From contig CAMTWK010000040.1 of NCBI GenBank assembly GCA_947085425.1, positions 1 to 26,522 on the forward strand: a stretch of DNA of 26,522 nucleotides, given 5' to 3'. Positions 7,431-15,485 of the stretch are shown one piece after another; the stretch's first letter is position 1; the number at the start of each line of letters is the position of its first letter. The DNA comes from UKL13-2 sp947085425 (lineage in GTDB: Bacteria > Pseudomonadota > Gammaproteobacteria > Burkholderiales > Usitatibacteraceae). The notes under the pieces were generated by a model. It ran no database searches and was not told the DNA's origin. It was given only the letters and a program-made list of their open reading frames with translations. The position numbers and the translations under genes were made by a program.

Positions 7431-7616
7431 GCGGGCTTTCTGGTTGACGGGCGGCAGGGTAAGGATGGATTGCCACGACGGGCACAGCAAGCGGCATTTT
7501 CGCACGGGAAACACGGGATATTTTCCGGCCACCACTCCCGACTATTTCTGATAAGCCGTCTATATCGGGATAAGGGCGCAGCCACCGCTAAAATGTCGAT
7601 TCGATCCCGCCAATGA

Positions 7617-8387
7617 TTGCCCGTGAAGCCTGATTCGCTCCCTTCGACTGAAATTGATGCCGACCCAATCCTGCTGGTCCGGCAGGCGCGTCGCCGCGGC
7701 ATCAGGGATGCGGTGCCGTCGGCGTTTGGCTTGATGCCGTTTGGTTTGATTGTCGGTGCGGCGTCCACCGCCGCCGGTCTGGATCCCTGGCTGGCATTGG
7801 CCATGTCGATTATCGTGTTTGCGGGCGCATCACAATTGGCCGCCATTGCGCTGATGTTGCAAAACGCGCCGATGTTGATTGTGATTGTCACCGTGGTGGT
7901 GGTCAATCTCAGGTTCATGATGTATTCGGCGGCATTGGCACCGTATTTTCGGGGGGAGCCAACCGGGAAAAAATGGCTGCTTGCCTATGCCTTGACGGAT
8001 CACTTATTTGCCTTGTTGACCCGGCGGTTTCAGCCTACCGATCCACAAGCCGCGATTACCGCCTATTACGGTGCCGCCGCGGTGGTGACGTGGACGGCGT
8101 GGAATGTGATGGTGGCCATCGGCATTTTTGCCGGCACCTTGGTGCCCAGGGAATGGTCGCTTGATTTCGCCATACCACTGGTATTTATGGCTTTGGTGTT
8201 TCCTGCCTTCACCTCGCGTGCACATTGGTGGACCGGAGGGGTGGCGGCGGTCGCGGCGTTTTTCACCGCGGCCATGCCGATGAAATTGGGTTTGATCGCC
8301 GCAGCCGGAGTGGGGGTGGCGGTCGGCTGCTGGCTGGATATGCGCCGTGATCGGCAAATTGACCGTGCCAAGGATGGTGCGCCATGA
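7617..8387 (+). CDS. azlC: AzlC-family branched-chain amino acid exporter, large subunit
   Basis: A 256-residue inner-membrane protein of the AzlC family, the large component of AzlCD exporters for branched-chain amino acids such as leucine. Family-like features are RDAVPSAFGLMPFGLIVGAA (about residues 23-42), FAGASQLAAIALM (about 69-81), NLRFMMYSAALAP (about 96-108) and YALTDHLFAL. About six membrane helices follow, and the length is normal. The start is uncertain: TTG 7617 directly follows the TGA of an 8-codon ATG frame (7593-7616), and GTG 7623 is an alternative. Neither has a good Shine-Dalgarno sequence. The stop overlaps azlD by ATGA, so the two are translationally coupled. Confidence 0.9.
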   Translation: MPVKPDSLPSTEIDADPILLVRQARRRGIRDAVPSAFGLMPFGLIVGAASTAAGLDPWLALAMSIIVFAGASQLAAIALMLQNAPMLIVIVTVVVVNLRFMMYSAALAPYFRGEPTGKKWLLAYALTDHLFALLTRRFQPTDPQAAITAYYGAAAVVTWTAWNVMVAIGIFAGTLVPREWSLDFAIPLVFMALVFPAFTSRAHWWTGGVAAVAAFFTAAMPMKLGLIAAAGVGVAVGCWLDMRRDRQIDRAKDGAP

Positions 8388-8719
8388 GTATCGCCGCAGA
8401 CTGGGTGAGTGTGGTGACCATTGTCGCCGCCGGTGTGGTGACGCTGATGGTGCGGGCGTCGTTTATAGTGCTGCCGGCAGAAACGCCGGTGCCGGCATGG
8501 CTGACTCGCGCCTTAAAATTTGTCGCAGCGGCGGTGTTGCCCGCACTGATTGTGCCGGACGTGTTGTTTCGCGAATTGGCAAGTGGTGAGTGGGTGAATT
8601 ATTTTCGGGTGATGGCGGCGATGGTGGCGGGGCTGGTGGCGTGGCGTACCAAAAGTATATTTGCCACCCTGATCGCGGGCATGCTGGCGCTGTGGCTTTT
8701 AAAATGGCTGGGAGGCTAA
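8384..8719 (+). CDS. azlD: AzlD-family small subunit of branched-chain amino acid exporter
   Basis: A 111-residue protein with three to four hydrophobic helices, the usual size for AzlD. Family-like motifs are RASFIVLP (residues 25-32) and a Pro/Ala-rich segment KFVAAAVLPALIVPDVLF (about 46-63). ATG 8384 overlaps the azlC stop by four bases. It partners AzlC in the membrane. The downstream lipase-like gene starts on the very next base after the azlD stop, so all three are probably co-transcribed. Confidence 0.9.
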   Translation: MSIAADWVSVVTIVAAGVVTLMVRASFIVLPAETPVPAWLTRALKFVAAAVLPALIVPDVLFRELASGEWVNYFRVMAAMVAGLVAWRTKSIFATLIAGMLALWLLKWLGG

Positions 8720-9703
8720 ATGTTGCGACGTTGGCTGGTGTTTTTATTGGCGGTCGAGACCATTGTTTACCTGTTGATCGCCACTGTTTTGGTTCGAAGT
8801 GGTTGGGGCGTGTGGGTGACGCTGGCGATGATTTTTGCGATGGCCCTGATTTGGCGGGTCTCCCATGCACTCAGCACCTTCCTGCTTTGCCAGGCATTGC
8901 GTTGGCGTGATGGTCGTCAAGATCGCCGGGGTTTGCAGGCGTTATGGGGAGAGTTTCTGGCACGCCTGATCAGTTTTAATTTGAGCCAACCGTTTGAGCA
9001 ATGGGTGATGCCGGATGAGCCCGCATCGGCCAACTCGGCCAACTCGGCCAACAACACACAGCCCAATACCCCGCCACTGTTGTTGGTGCACGGTTATTTT
9101 TCGAATCGCGGCATGTGGGTGATGTTTCGCAAACAAATGCTTGGGCGCGCGGCGAGTGGTGAAATCGCCATTGGGCCGATTTACACCGTCACGCTGCACA
9201 CATCGTTTACGGCGATTGAAATTTTGGCGGAACAACTGCACACGCGCATCGAGTCGATTTGTGCCGAGACCGGGCAGTCTCAATTGATTTTATTCGGCCA
9301 CAGTATGGGTGGTTTGGTGGCGCGTGCCTATCTGGCACGATATGGCAGGGCACGGATTCAGCAACTGATCACACTCGGCACGCCGCACCACGGCACGCAA
9401 TTGGGCAAATACGGCTTGGGTGCCAGCGGCCGACAAATGCGCGCCGCCGGCAACTGGTTTAAAACGCTCGCAGCGCAGGAAATGGACGGCCAATCGCTGC
9501 CACCCACCACCTCGATTTACACCGTCAACGACGACTTGGTCTATCCGCCAGAGTCATCACGATTAACGTGGGCCGACAATATTGCCGTTGACGGTCTGGG
9601 CCATATTGGTTTGTTGTTTTCCACCAAGGTGATCGGGCTGGTGGTGCAGGCCATCAATGCAAAAGTGCCTCATCCGCGCGCTGTTCAGGATAAAAATGTC
9701 TGA
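8720..9703 (+). CDS. Membrane-anchored alpha/beta hydrolase, lipase-like
   Basis: A 327-residue protein with two N-terminal membrane segments (residues 5-25 and 30-55), followed by an alpha/beta-hydrolase domain. LLVHGYFSNRGMW (121-133) is the oxyanion-loop region. GHSMGG (193-198) carries the nucleophile S195. TLGTPHHGT (218-226) is typical of bacterial triacylglycerol lipases and PGAP1-like esterases. D271 or D272 and H295 (DGLGHIGLL) would complete the triad. Substrate unknown; an ester or lipid near the membrane is likely. The ATG abuts the azlD stop and is preceded by GGAGG at 8710-8714, so the gene is operonic with azlCD. A 9-bp tandem repeat encodes SANSANSAN in the linker before the hydrolase domain. 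Confidence 0.88.
   Translation: MLRRWLVFLLAVETIVYLLIATVLVRSGWGVWVTLAMIFAMALIWRVSHALSTFLLCQALRWRDGRQDRRGLQALWGEFLARLISFNLSQPFEQWVMPDEPASANSANSANNTQPNTPPLLLVHGYFSNRGMWVMFRKQMLGRAASGEIAIGPIYTVTLHTSFTAIEILAEQLHTRIESICAETGQSQLILFGHSMGGLVARAYLARYGRARIQQLITLGTPHHGTQLGKYGLGASGRQMRAAGNWFKTLAAQEMDGQSLPPTTSIYTVNDDLVYPPESSRLTWADNIAVDGLGHIGLLFSTKVIGLVVQAINAKVPHPRAVQDKNV
9026..9052 (+). repeat. Three tandem copies of the 9-mer TCGGCCAAC inside the lipase-like gene
   Basis: The perfect 3 x 9 bp repeat encodes an Ser-Ala-Asn repeat in the linker between the membrane anchor and the hydrolase domain (about residues 103-111). Copy-number change by slippage would stay in frame and only alter linker length. Confidence 0.85.
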
Positions 9704-9730
9704 AAGAGAGCGCCGATAAATGAGTTTAAT

Positions 9731-11254
9731 TTACCAGGTGTACCGCACCGTATAACGTACCACCGCTTCGGCACCCTTGGCGAGTTTGAGTGGAAAGTGA
9801 ATGGTGCGTGAATCGAATTTTTCAAATCCGGTGCTTTTGCTTTTGATGGTCCAGTTGCTCCAACGGTACAGGTTTTCTTTGACGATCACGGTCGCGGACG
9901 TTTCTTTTTGATTGCGAATCTTGATCTCAATGTCTTCTTCAATCCATTGGGCTTTGCTGTCGATCCGATAATCCACCTGACGGCGTTCGCCGAGCACATC
10001 AAAAGCGCTGCCGAGTTTGATTTGGATGGTTTCATTGCGCGGGGTGTGATCAATCAGGTCCTCGCCAATAAATTCGAGTGATTGATCCGCATTGTCGAGT
10101 TTGGCAACGCGGATTTTTCCGGCGGGAAGGGGGATGCCTAATTTATTGTCTTCGCGATTTTTGAAGCGCAAAAACACGTCGACTTTTTTATTCGATTGGT
10201 TGCCAAAGTTGCGATCCATCATCGGGCTGCCGTAGTAGCCGGAAAACCAACCGGCCTGGCCGTTGTAAACTAGCGTTTTTTCGCAGGCAGCGCCGTGGGC
10301 AGTCGGGAAAAGTTCGATTTGTTTGGTGCTGTTGTTGGCCAACGAAGTCGGGCGGCCGAGTGTGTACAGGTGATATTCGAAAAATGATTTTTCCTGAAAT
10401 CCGGCCACGTCGGATTTCGCGCGGCGCTCGGCGGTGGCATAAACCTGATCCGATGCGGCCGGTCTGGTCTGGGCGCGTTGCACATCGCCCGCCACCAATT
10501 TTAATTTGGCGTCGTCAAAACTGGCACCGGTTTGATTGACAATCGTCACCCACGCGCCGACATCGAGTTTGCAGCGGTCATTGTCCTCGTTCAAGGTCAG
10601 GTTGTAGTCGGTCCACCAGGTGATACCCTGGGTTTGATAGGCGTATCTGGTCTTGTGGGTGCCAGCGCGATCGGCGGCGATGTCCCACACCAAGGTGGGT
10701 TTGCTGATCAAACCTCCGGGCAGCGATGCCAGCCGTATGCCGGCGTAATTGGTCAGGGTGCGAATGCTGCCATCGGCGGCACGAAGAACAATGCCGTCTT
10801 TGGACGACAACAATGTGCCTGACACCGACTCGACGGCGGTGCCGCGTATTTGCTCGACAGTCACTTCGCGGTCGAGATATTTTTCCAGCAATTTTCGGGT
10901 GCTTGTCAAGTCGAACTCAAAACTTTGTTCGACCACACGGGTATTGGCGTTGTCGGTTAATGATTCAAACGATACGGTGGTGGGGTCAATTAATGCGGGA
11001 ACATCGGAAACACGAATAATGGTGCGGCCACGGCCCAGGTCAAATGATTTTTCCTGCCGAACGACGGCGTAACCGGGCACATTGCCGTATTCACCCCCCG
11101 AACGGAAATTGGCCGACGACAGGCTGCCGGGCTGGGCGCTGGAATAAATGGTCACGCTGGTTTGTGCCGTTGCATCCGCAGCGTGAAGGAGCAGGGGACT
11201 TGCCGCTGCGGCCAACACCAGCAACACGGCCTGACTGCAAGAGTGAATAGACAT
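9731..11254 (-). CDS. Secreted DUF4139 domain-containing protein
   Basis: A 507-residue protein with a signal peptide at about residues 1-26 (LLVLAAAASPLLLHA). The body matches the DUF4139 pattern: an N-terminal region VTIYSSAQPG...RTIIRVSDVPALIDPTTVSF, a middle LVWDIAAD/ITWWTDYNLTLNED region, and a C-terminal beta-rich part (FLRFKNREDNKLGIPLPAGK, RYTVRYTW). The fold is beta-sandwich-like, probably periplasmic or outer-membrane associated; no enzymatic motif or known reaction is evident. ATG 11254 has an AGGAG-type Shine-Dalgarno sequence just upstream. It is divergent from the MoxR/VWA genes across only 61 bp, so shared regulation is plausible. Confidence 0.85.
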   Translation of the reverse strand: MSIHSCSQAVLLVLAAAASPLLLHAADATAQTSVTIYSSAQPGSLSSANFRSGGEYGNVPGYAVVRQEKSFDLGRGRTIIRVSDVPALIDPTTVSFESLTDNANTRVVEQSFEFDLTSTRKLLEKYLDREVTVEQIRGTAVESVSGTLLSSKDGIVLRAADGSIRTLTNYAGIRLASLPGGLISKPTLVWDIAADRAGTHKTRYAYQTQGITWWTDYNLTLNEDNDRCKLDVGAWVTIVNQTGASFDDAKLKLVAGDVQRAQTRPAASDQVYATAERRAKSDVAGFQEKSFFEYHLYTLGRPTSLANNSTKQIELFPTAHGAACEKTLVYNGQAGWFSGYYGSPMMDRNFGNQSNKKVDVFLRFKNREDNKLGIPLPAGKIRVAKLDNADQSLEFIGEDLIDHTPRNETIQIKLGSAFDVLGERRQVDYRIDSKAQWIEEDIEIKIRNQKETSATVIVKENLYRWSNWTIKSKSTGFEKFDSRTIHFPLKLAKGAEAVVRYTVRYTW

Positions 11255-11264
11255 TGAACGCTCC

Positions 11265-11270
11265 TATAAT
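11265..11270 (+). promoter_or_regulatory. Candidate -10 hexamer TATAAT in front of the MoxR gene
   Basis: A perfect TATAAT lies 46 bases before the MoxR start codon within the 61-bp divergent intergenic region. The sequence 17 bases further up (around 11242-11247) is a poor -35 and lies inside the DUF4139 coding region. The same AT-rich stretch also overlaps the Shine-Dalgarno sequence of the opposite gene. A candidate only. Confidence 0.3.
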
Positions 11271-11315
11271 GAACACTGTTTAACCAACACACGTTGATCA
11301 ACGGACACCACGACC

Positions 11316-12158
11316 ATGAAGTTTACCGGCAGCCAAAACTATATTACGACACAAGATCTGATGTTGGCCGTGAATGCAGCCATCACGCTTGAGCGTCCAC
11401 TGCTTATTAAAGGGGAGCCGGGCACCGGCAAAACCATGCTCGCTGAAGAAGTGGCGGCGGCACTCGGTAAACCATTGCTGCAATGGCATATCAAGTCGAC
11501 CACCAAGGCCCAGCAGGGTTTATATGAATACGATGCGGTGTCACGGCTGCGTGATTCTCAGTTGGGTGACGAGCGTGTCAAGGACATCAAGAATTACATT
11601 CATCAGGGCACCTTGTGGCAAGCCTTCACGGCCGATGAGCAGGTGGTGTTGCTGATTGATGAAATAGACAAGGCCGATATTGAGTTTCCCAATGACTTGT
11701 TGCGTGAGCTTGATCGCATGGAGTTTTTTTGCTACGAGACGCGCGAGACCATCAAGGCCAAACACCGACCGATTATTTTCATCACCAGCAACAATGAAAA
11801 AGAATTGCCGGATGCCTTTCTGCGGCGCTGCTTTTTTCATTACATTCGTTTCCCCGACAAAGAAACCATGCGGCAGATTGCCGATGTACATTTCCCCGGT
11901 CTGAAAAAAAACCTGCTCAAGGAGGCGATGGAAGTGTTTTTTGACATCCGTGAGATGCCCGGTTTAAAAAAGAAACCGTCCACCTCTGAGTTGCTCGATT
12001 GGATCAAGCTGCTGGTGGCCGAGGACATTCCGCCGGAAGCGCTGAAATCAAACGACACCAATAAACTCATTCCGCCGCTGTATGGCGCGCTCGTCAAAAA
12101 TGAGCAGGATGTGCATTTGTTTGAGCGGCTGATTTTTTTGTCGAAGCGCGCCCGTTAA
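11316..12158 (+). CDS. MoxR-type AAA+ ATPase (CoxD-like)
   Basis: A 280-residue cytosolic AAA+ ATPase, typical in length for the MoxR class. Walker A is GEPGTGKT (33-40), Walker B VVLLIDEIDKA (110-120), sensor 1 ITSNN (156-160), and RRCFFHYIRF (170-179) holds the arginine-finger region. MoxR ATPases act with VWA-domain partners as chaperones in metal-cofactor insertion or complex assembly, and the next gene encodes such a partner. In carboxydotrophs the pair CoxD/CoxE matures CO dehydrogenase, but no dehydrogenase subunits occur here, so the client is unknown. ATG 11316 lacks a strong Shine-Dalgarno sequence. Confidence 0.92.
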   Translation: MKFTGSQNYITTQDLMLAVNAAITLERPLLIKGEPGTGKTMLAEEVAAALGKPLLQWHIKSTTKAQQGLYEYDAVSRLRDSQLGDERVKDIKNYIHQGTLWQAFTADEQVVLLIDEIDKADIEFPNDLLRELDRMEFFCYETRETIKAKHRPIIFITSNNEKELPDAFLRRCFFHYIRFPDKETMRQIADVHFPGLKKNLLKEAMEVFFDIREMPGLKKKPSTSELLDWIKLLVAEDIPPEALKSNDTNKLIPPLYGALVKNEQDVHLFERLIFLSKRAR

Positions 12159-12176
12159 CGTTTGGCTCGGCAATAC

Positions 12177-13376
12177 ATGTTGATCGAATTTTTTCTCGGC
12201 CTCAAACAAGTCGGCCTGCCGGTGTCGGTTAAGGAGTATTTGACGCTTTGCGAAGCGATGGCAAAGGGCGCGACTCATCTGGACAACTATGGCAGCATCG
12301 ATGATTTTTATTACGTGGCGCGTGCCTGTTTGGTGAAAGATGAAAGTCATTTCGACCGCTTCGATCGTGCCTTTGGCGTGTATTTCAAAGGCGTGGAGAA
12401 TCTCAACGCCGCGCTGGAAAAATTGTTGCCGCAGGACATTCCCGAAGAGTGGCTGAAAAAACTCGCCGAAAAAGTATTGTCGGCGGAAGAAAAAGCCCGG
12501 ATCGAAGCACTCGGTGGCTGGGAAAAGTTGATGGAAACGTTAAAACAACGCCTGGCCGAACAAAAGGAACGCCATCAAGGTGGCTCAAAATGGATCGGCA
12601 CGGCTGGCACCTCGTCGTTTGGTGCCTATGGCTACAACCCGGAAGGGGTGCGCATCGGCCAGGACAAGAGCCGCAATCGCAGTGCGGTCAAGGTGTGGGA
12701 TCAGCGCGCGTATCGGGACTATGACGATCATGTTGAATTGGGTATTCGTAATATCCAATTGGCGTTGCGGCGGCTGCGTAAGTTTGCCCGCACCGGCGCC
12801 GAGGATGAGCTGGATCTGGATCAGACCATTCGTGCCACCGCCAGCAATGCCGGTTATCTGGATATCAAAATGGTGCCGGAGCGGCATAACAATGTGAAAG
12901 TTTTGTTGTTTTTGGATGTCGGCGGCTCGATGGATGACTATGTGCATCGTTGCGAGGAGTTATTTTCAGCGGCCAAAACGGAATTCAAACACCTCGAGTA
13001 TTTTTACTTTCATAATTTTTTTTATGAGTCGGTGTGGCGCAACAATCGAATGCGTCATAGCGAAAAAATCGCCACCGTCGATGTCCTCAACAAATACGGC
13101 AAGGACTACAAACTGATTATTGTCGGCGACGCCACCATGAGTCCATACGAAATTGTCCAGCCCGGCGGCAGTGTCGAGCATTGGAACGAAGAGGCGGGGG
13201 CGGTGTGGCTGGCGCGGCTGACGGAATTTTATAAACATGCGGCGTGGATCAACCCCACGCCGGAGCAACATTGGCCGTGGACGCAGTCGGTCAAAATCAC
13301 CCGAGAATTGATGGAAGACCGAATGTACCCGATGACCGTTGAGGGATTAGATCGGGCAATGAAGCGTTTGATCTGA
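12177..13376 (+). CDS. VWA-domain protein, CoxE-like partner of MoxR
   Basis: A 399-residue protein from ATG 12177, 18 bases after the MoxR stop; the frame could also start at TTG 12162. The N-terminal half is helical and charged (about residues 80-130 rich in Lys/Glu). The C-terminal half contains the VWA domain, with LLFLDVGGSMDDYVHRC (residues 243-259). The metal-site motif DxSxS therefore reads DVGGS, with Gly replacing the first Ser, a variant I recall in CoxE-like VWA proteins. Further landmarks are YFYFHNFFYESVW and LIIVGDATMSPYEI, the usual later strand of this group. It probably recognises a client for the ATPase; the client is not evident. Confidence 0.9.
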   Translation: MLIEFFLGLKQVGLPVSVKEYLTLCEAMAKGATHLDNYGSIDDFYYVARACLVKDESHFDRFDRAFGVYFKGVENLNAALEKLLPQDIPEEWLKKLAEKVLSAEEKARIEALGGWEKLMETLKQRLAEQKERHQGGSKWIGTAGTSSFGAYGYNPEGVRIGQDKSRNRSAVKVWDQRAYRDYDDHVELGIRNIQLALRRLRKFARTGAEDELDLDQTIRATASNAGYLDIKMVPERHNNVKVLLFLDVGGSMDDYVHRCEELFSAAKTEFKHLEYFYFHNFFYESVWRNNRMRHSEKIATVDVLNKYGKDYKLIIVGDATMSPYEIVQPGGSVEHWNEEAGAVWLARLTEFYKHAAWINPTPEQHWPWTQSVKITRELMEDRMYPMTVEGLDRAMKRLI

Positions 13377-13539
13377 AAAAAGTGCAGTTCTGTGCATAAC
13401 CACCGATTTAATGTGACAATTAGACACAAACAGCGAACCATTTCGCCCCCTGTTTGGGGTGGGAATTTCCCAAAAAACAACAATTTGCCGGCTGTTTGTT
13501 GCGTCGTCGTTACAAAATGGACAACAAAAAGGATTTTGC
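13377..13539. other. Intergenic region with two small inverted repeats before the response regulator
   Basis: CCCC TGTTT GGGG at 13447-13459 is followed immediately by the near-palindrome GGGAATTTCCC at 13461-13471 and an A-rich run. They may form a weak terminator for the VWA gene or a regulator site for the next gene. An imperfect TGTGA-N7-ACACA lies at 13412-13428. An AAGGA Shine-Dalgarno at 13529-13533 supports the ATG at 13540. Confidence 0.4.
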
Positions 13540-14235
13540 ATGAGAATCGCAATGTTGGAAGATGATGTGGATGTGGGTGCCGCATTAAAGCAATGGATGG
13601 AGGCAGGCGGCCATATCGTCCACCATTACACGGCAGGCAAAGCGATTATTCGCGAAGCCAATCGCGAGAGTTTTGATTTGTATTTGCTCGACTGGCATGT
13701 GCCGGACCTGTCCGGGCCGGAAGTGTTGCAATGGTTGCGCGAAAAGCAAAAAATTGTTGCGCCGGTGCTGTTTATCACCAGCCGCGACGCCGAAGAAGAC
13801 ATTGTTGCTGCACTCAATGCCGGTGCCGACGACTATATGGTCAAGCCGATTCGGCGGATGGAGTTGCTGGCGCGGGTGTCGGCGCTGTTCCGACGTTCAC
13901 ACCCGCAAGTCAACAATGTTGAAAATATTGATGTCGCGCCTTTTTTTATTGATATGGCCAACCGTGTCGTCAAACTCGATGGACAGGCCATCGAGATGAC
14001 CGACAAAGAGTTTGAGTTAACGGTATTTTTGTTCCGCAACATCGATCAGTTGTTGTCGCGCGGGCATATCACCGAGTCCGTTTGGGGACACTCGGCCGAA
14101 GTGCAATCGCGCACGGTCGACACCCACGTCAGTCGTTTACGCAAAAAACTTGACCTCACCATAACGCGGGGTTTTAGGCTGACGCCGATTTACAATTTCG
14201 GCTACCGTCTGGAACGGGTCAGCAGCGGCGAATAA
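13540..14235 (+). CDS. OmpR/PhoB-type response regulator (orphan)
   Basis: A 231-residue two-component regulator. The receiver domain (1-115) has acidic pocket E7/D8/D9, phosphoacceptor D51 (LLDWHVPDLSGPE), T80 and K102 (ADDYMVKPIRR). The C-terminal winged-helix DNA-binding domain (about 130-227) contains SRGHITESVWG and RTVDTHVSRLRKKL, followed by GFRLTPIYNFGYRL. The start was moved to ATG 13540 because of the AAGGA at 13529-13533 and because the receiver begins exactly there. No histidine kinase lies nearby, so its partner and targets are unknown. Confidence 0.93.
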   Translation: MRIAMLEDDVDVGAALKQWMEAGGHIVHHYTAGKAIIREANRESFDLYLLDWHVPDLSGPEVLQWLREKQKIVAPVLFITSRDAEEDIVAALNAGADDYMVKPIRRMELLARVSALFRRSHPQVNNVENIDVAPFFIDMANRVVKLDGQAIEMTDKEFELTVFLFRNIDQLLSRGHITESVWGHSAEVQSRTVDTHVSRLRKKLDLTITRGFRLTPIYNFGYRLERVSSGE

Positions 14236-14291
14236 ATGGCCGGATGCATTGCCGGGTGCGCCCGGTGCACACGACGGCACCCAAATAACGG

Positions 14292-15374
14292 TTATTCGTT
14301 CAGGCGTTGGAAACGCCACAGGCTGTCCGCATCTTGGTGGCGGCTGACACGGCCCTGAGCCCATAGGTAATTCAGGTGGGCAATCGCCTCGCCGATGGCA
14401 AATACCAATTGATGTAAATCCAACGGCCGGTGAAACAATACCGGCAAGATTTCAGCAGCCGTTTTTGGCTGATCCAGTGCCGCGACCAATTCCCCCAACC
14501 TGAGCTGATGATGCTCGTCGAGTTGATCCAGCCGTGTATGTAAGCCGGTAAACACCCGGTCATGTGACGGCAGGATCAGCGTGTCGGCCGGCAGCGGGCG
14601 GAATTTTTGCATGCTTTCCAAAAATAACTTGAGTGGATTGGCGTCCGGCTGATTGCCCCACACGCCGACGTTGGTGGTGATGCGCGGCAATACTTGATCG
14701 CCGGATATCAAAATGTGATCCGCAGCCGAATACAAACAGGCGTGTTCCGGCGCGTGGCCATAGGCGGTGATGATGCGCCAGCTGCGTTTGCCGATCACCA
14801 ATTCATCGTGCTCCATCATGCGGTTAAATCGGGTCGGCACAGTTGGTACGCCGCGTTTAAACGACTGGCTGCGCGCTTGTTGGGCGGCGGCAAAATCGGG
14901 CCGTGCCTGGGCCAAGCCGTGGGACACAAACAATTCTGCTGAATTGTGAATGTCAAAACCGGCAAAGTCTCCGGCGGCGGCGTGCGCCGATAAAAATTCG
15001 CCGTTAGTCATCCAAACGCCCGCACCGGTTTGTTCGTGTAACCATGCCGCGCAGCCGACATGATCCGGATGAAAATGGGTGACAACAATACGTTTGACGT
15101 TGCCGCCCTGCATGGTCCCGGCAAAATGACGCTGCCAAAGGGCGTGGGTTTCGGCGACACCATAACCGGTGTCAACAATCGTCCAGCCGTCGCCGTCGTT
15201 GTCATTATCGCGTAGCAGCCATAAATTAATATGATTGAGCGCAAACGGCAGCGGCATTCGAATCCAGAATACGCCGTCGGCCACTTCGATGGCTTCACCC
15301 GGTGCGGGCGGCGTTTCGTGCGGATAAAAAATGGGCGGTGTTGCGGAATCGGCAGATGGAGAGGGGGCGGTCAT
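14292..15374 (-). CDS. MBL-fold metallo-hydrolase
   Basis: A 360-residue, probably cytosolic metallo-beta-lactamase-fold protein. The dinuclear metal motif THFHPDHVG (99-107, HxHxDH) is complete. Later ligands are the His in GHAPEH and the Asp in ILISGDQVLPRIT. The N-terminus resembles glyoxalase II-like hydrolases (FALNHINLWLLRD, then WTIVDTGYG). The C-terminal roughly 100 residues are helical with LILPSHDRVFTGLHTR, as in LACTB2-like or predicted thioesterase-type MBL proteins. The substrate cannot be read from the sequence. It follows the cyclase gene on the same strand after a 111-bp gap containing a hairpin. Confidence 0.9.
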   Translation of the reverse strand: MTAPSPSADSATPPIFYPHETPPAPGEAIEVADGVFWIRMPLPFALNHINLWLLRDNDNDGDGWTIVDTGYGVAETHALWQRHFAGTMQGGNVKRIVVTHFHPDHVGCAAWLHEQTGAGVWMTNGEFLSAHAAAGDFAGFDIHNSAELFVSHGLAQARPDFAAAQQARSQSFKRGVPTVPTRFNRMMEHDELVIGKRSWRIITAYGHAPEHACLYSAADHILISGDQVLPRITTNVGVWGNQPDANPLKLFLESMQKFRPLPADTLILPSHDRVFTGLHTRLDQLDEHHQLRLGELVAALDQPKTAAEILPVLFHRPLDLHQLVFAIGEAIAHLNYLWAQGRVSRHQDADSLWRFQRLNE

Positions 15375-15431
15375 GCCACCATTATCGCGGCTGGCAACGG
15401 TGATGATTCAATTGTAAAAGTCCAATGTTAA

Positions 15432-15467
15432 CGAGCGTTTTCAGTCCTTTTCCAACGGAAACGCTCG
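15432..15467. other. Hairpin between cyclase and MBL hydrolase genes
   Basis: CGAGCGTTT (15432-15440) pairs perfectly with AAACGCTCG (15459-15467) across an 18-base loop. It lies downstream of the cyclase stop, as read on the minus strand. There is no T-run, so a Rho-independent terminator is only weakly supported; it may be an mRNA-processing or stabilising structure. Confidence 0.45.
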
Positions 15468-15485
15468 CCTATAAACGACTTTCAA

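Noticed and set aside
13412..13428. CRP-like site TGTGA-N7-ACACA before the response regulator
   Set aside because: Spacing and the right half-site deviate from TGTGA-N6-TCACA. The nearby adenylyl cyclase makes it tempting, but the match is too weak to call.
14252..14265. CCGGG-TGCG-CCCGG hairpin between converging regulator and MBL genes
   Set aside because: The stem is short and no T-run follows on either strand, so a terminator is not supported.
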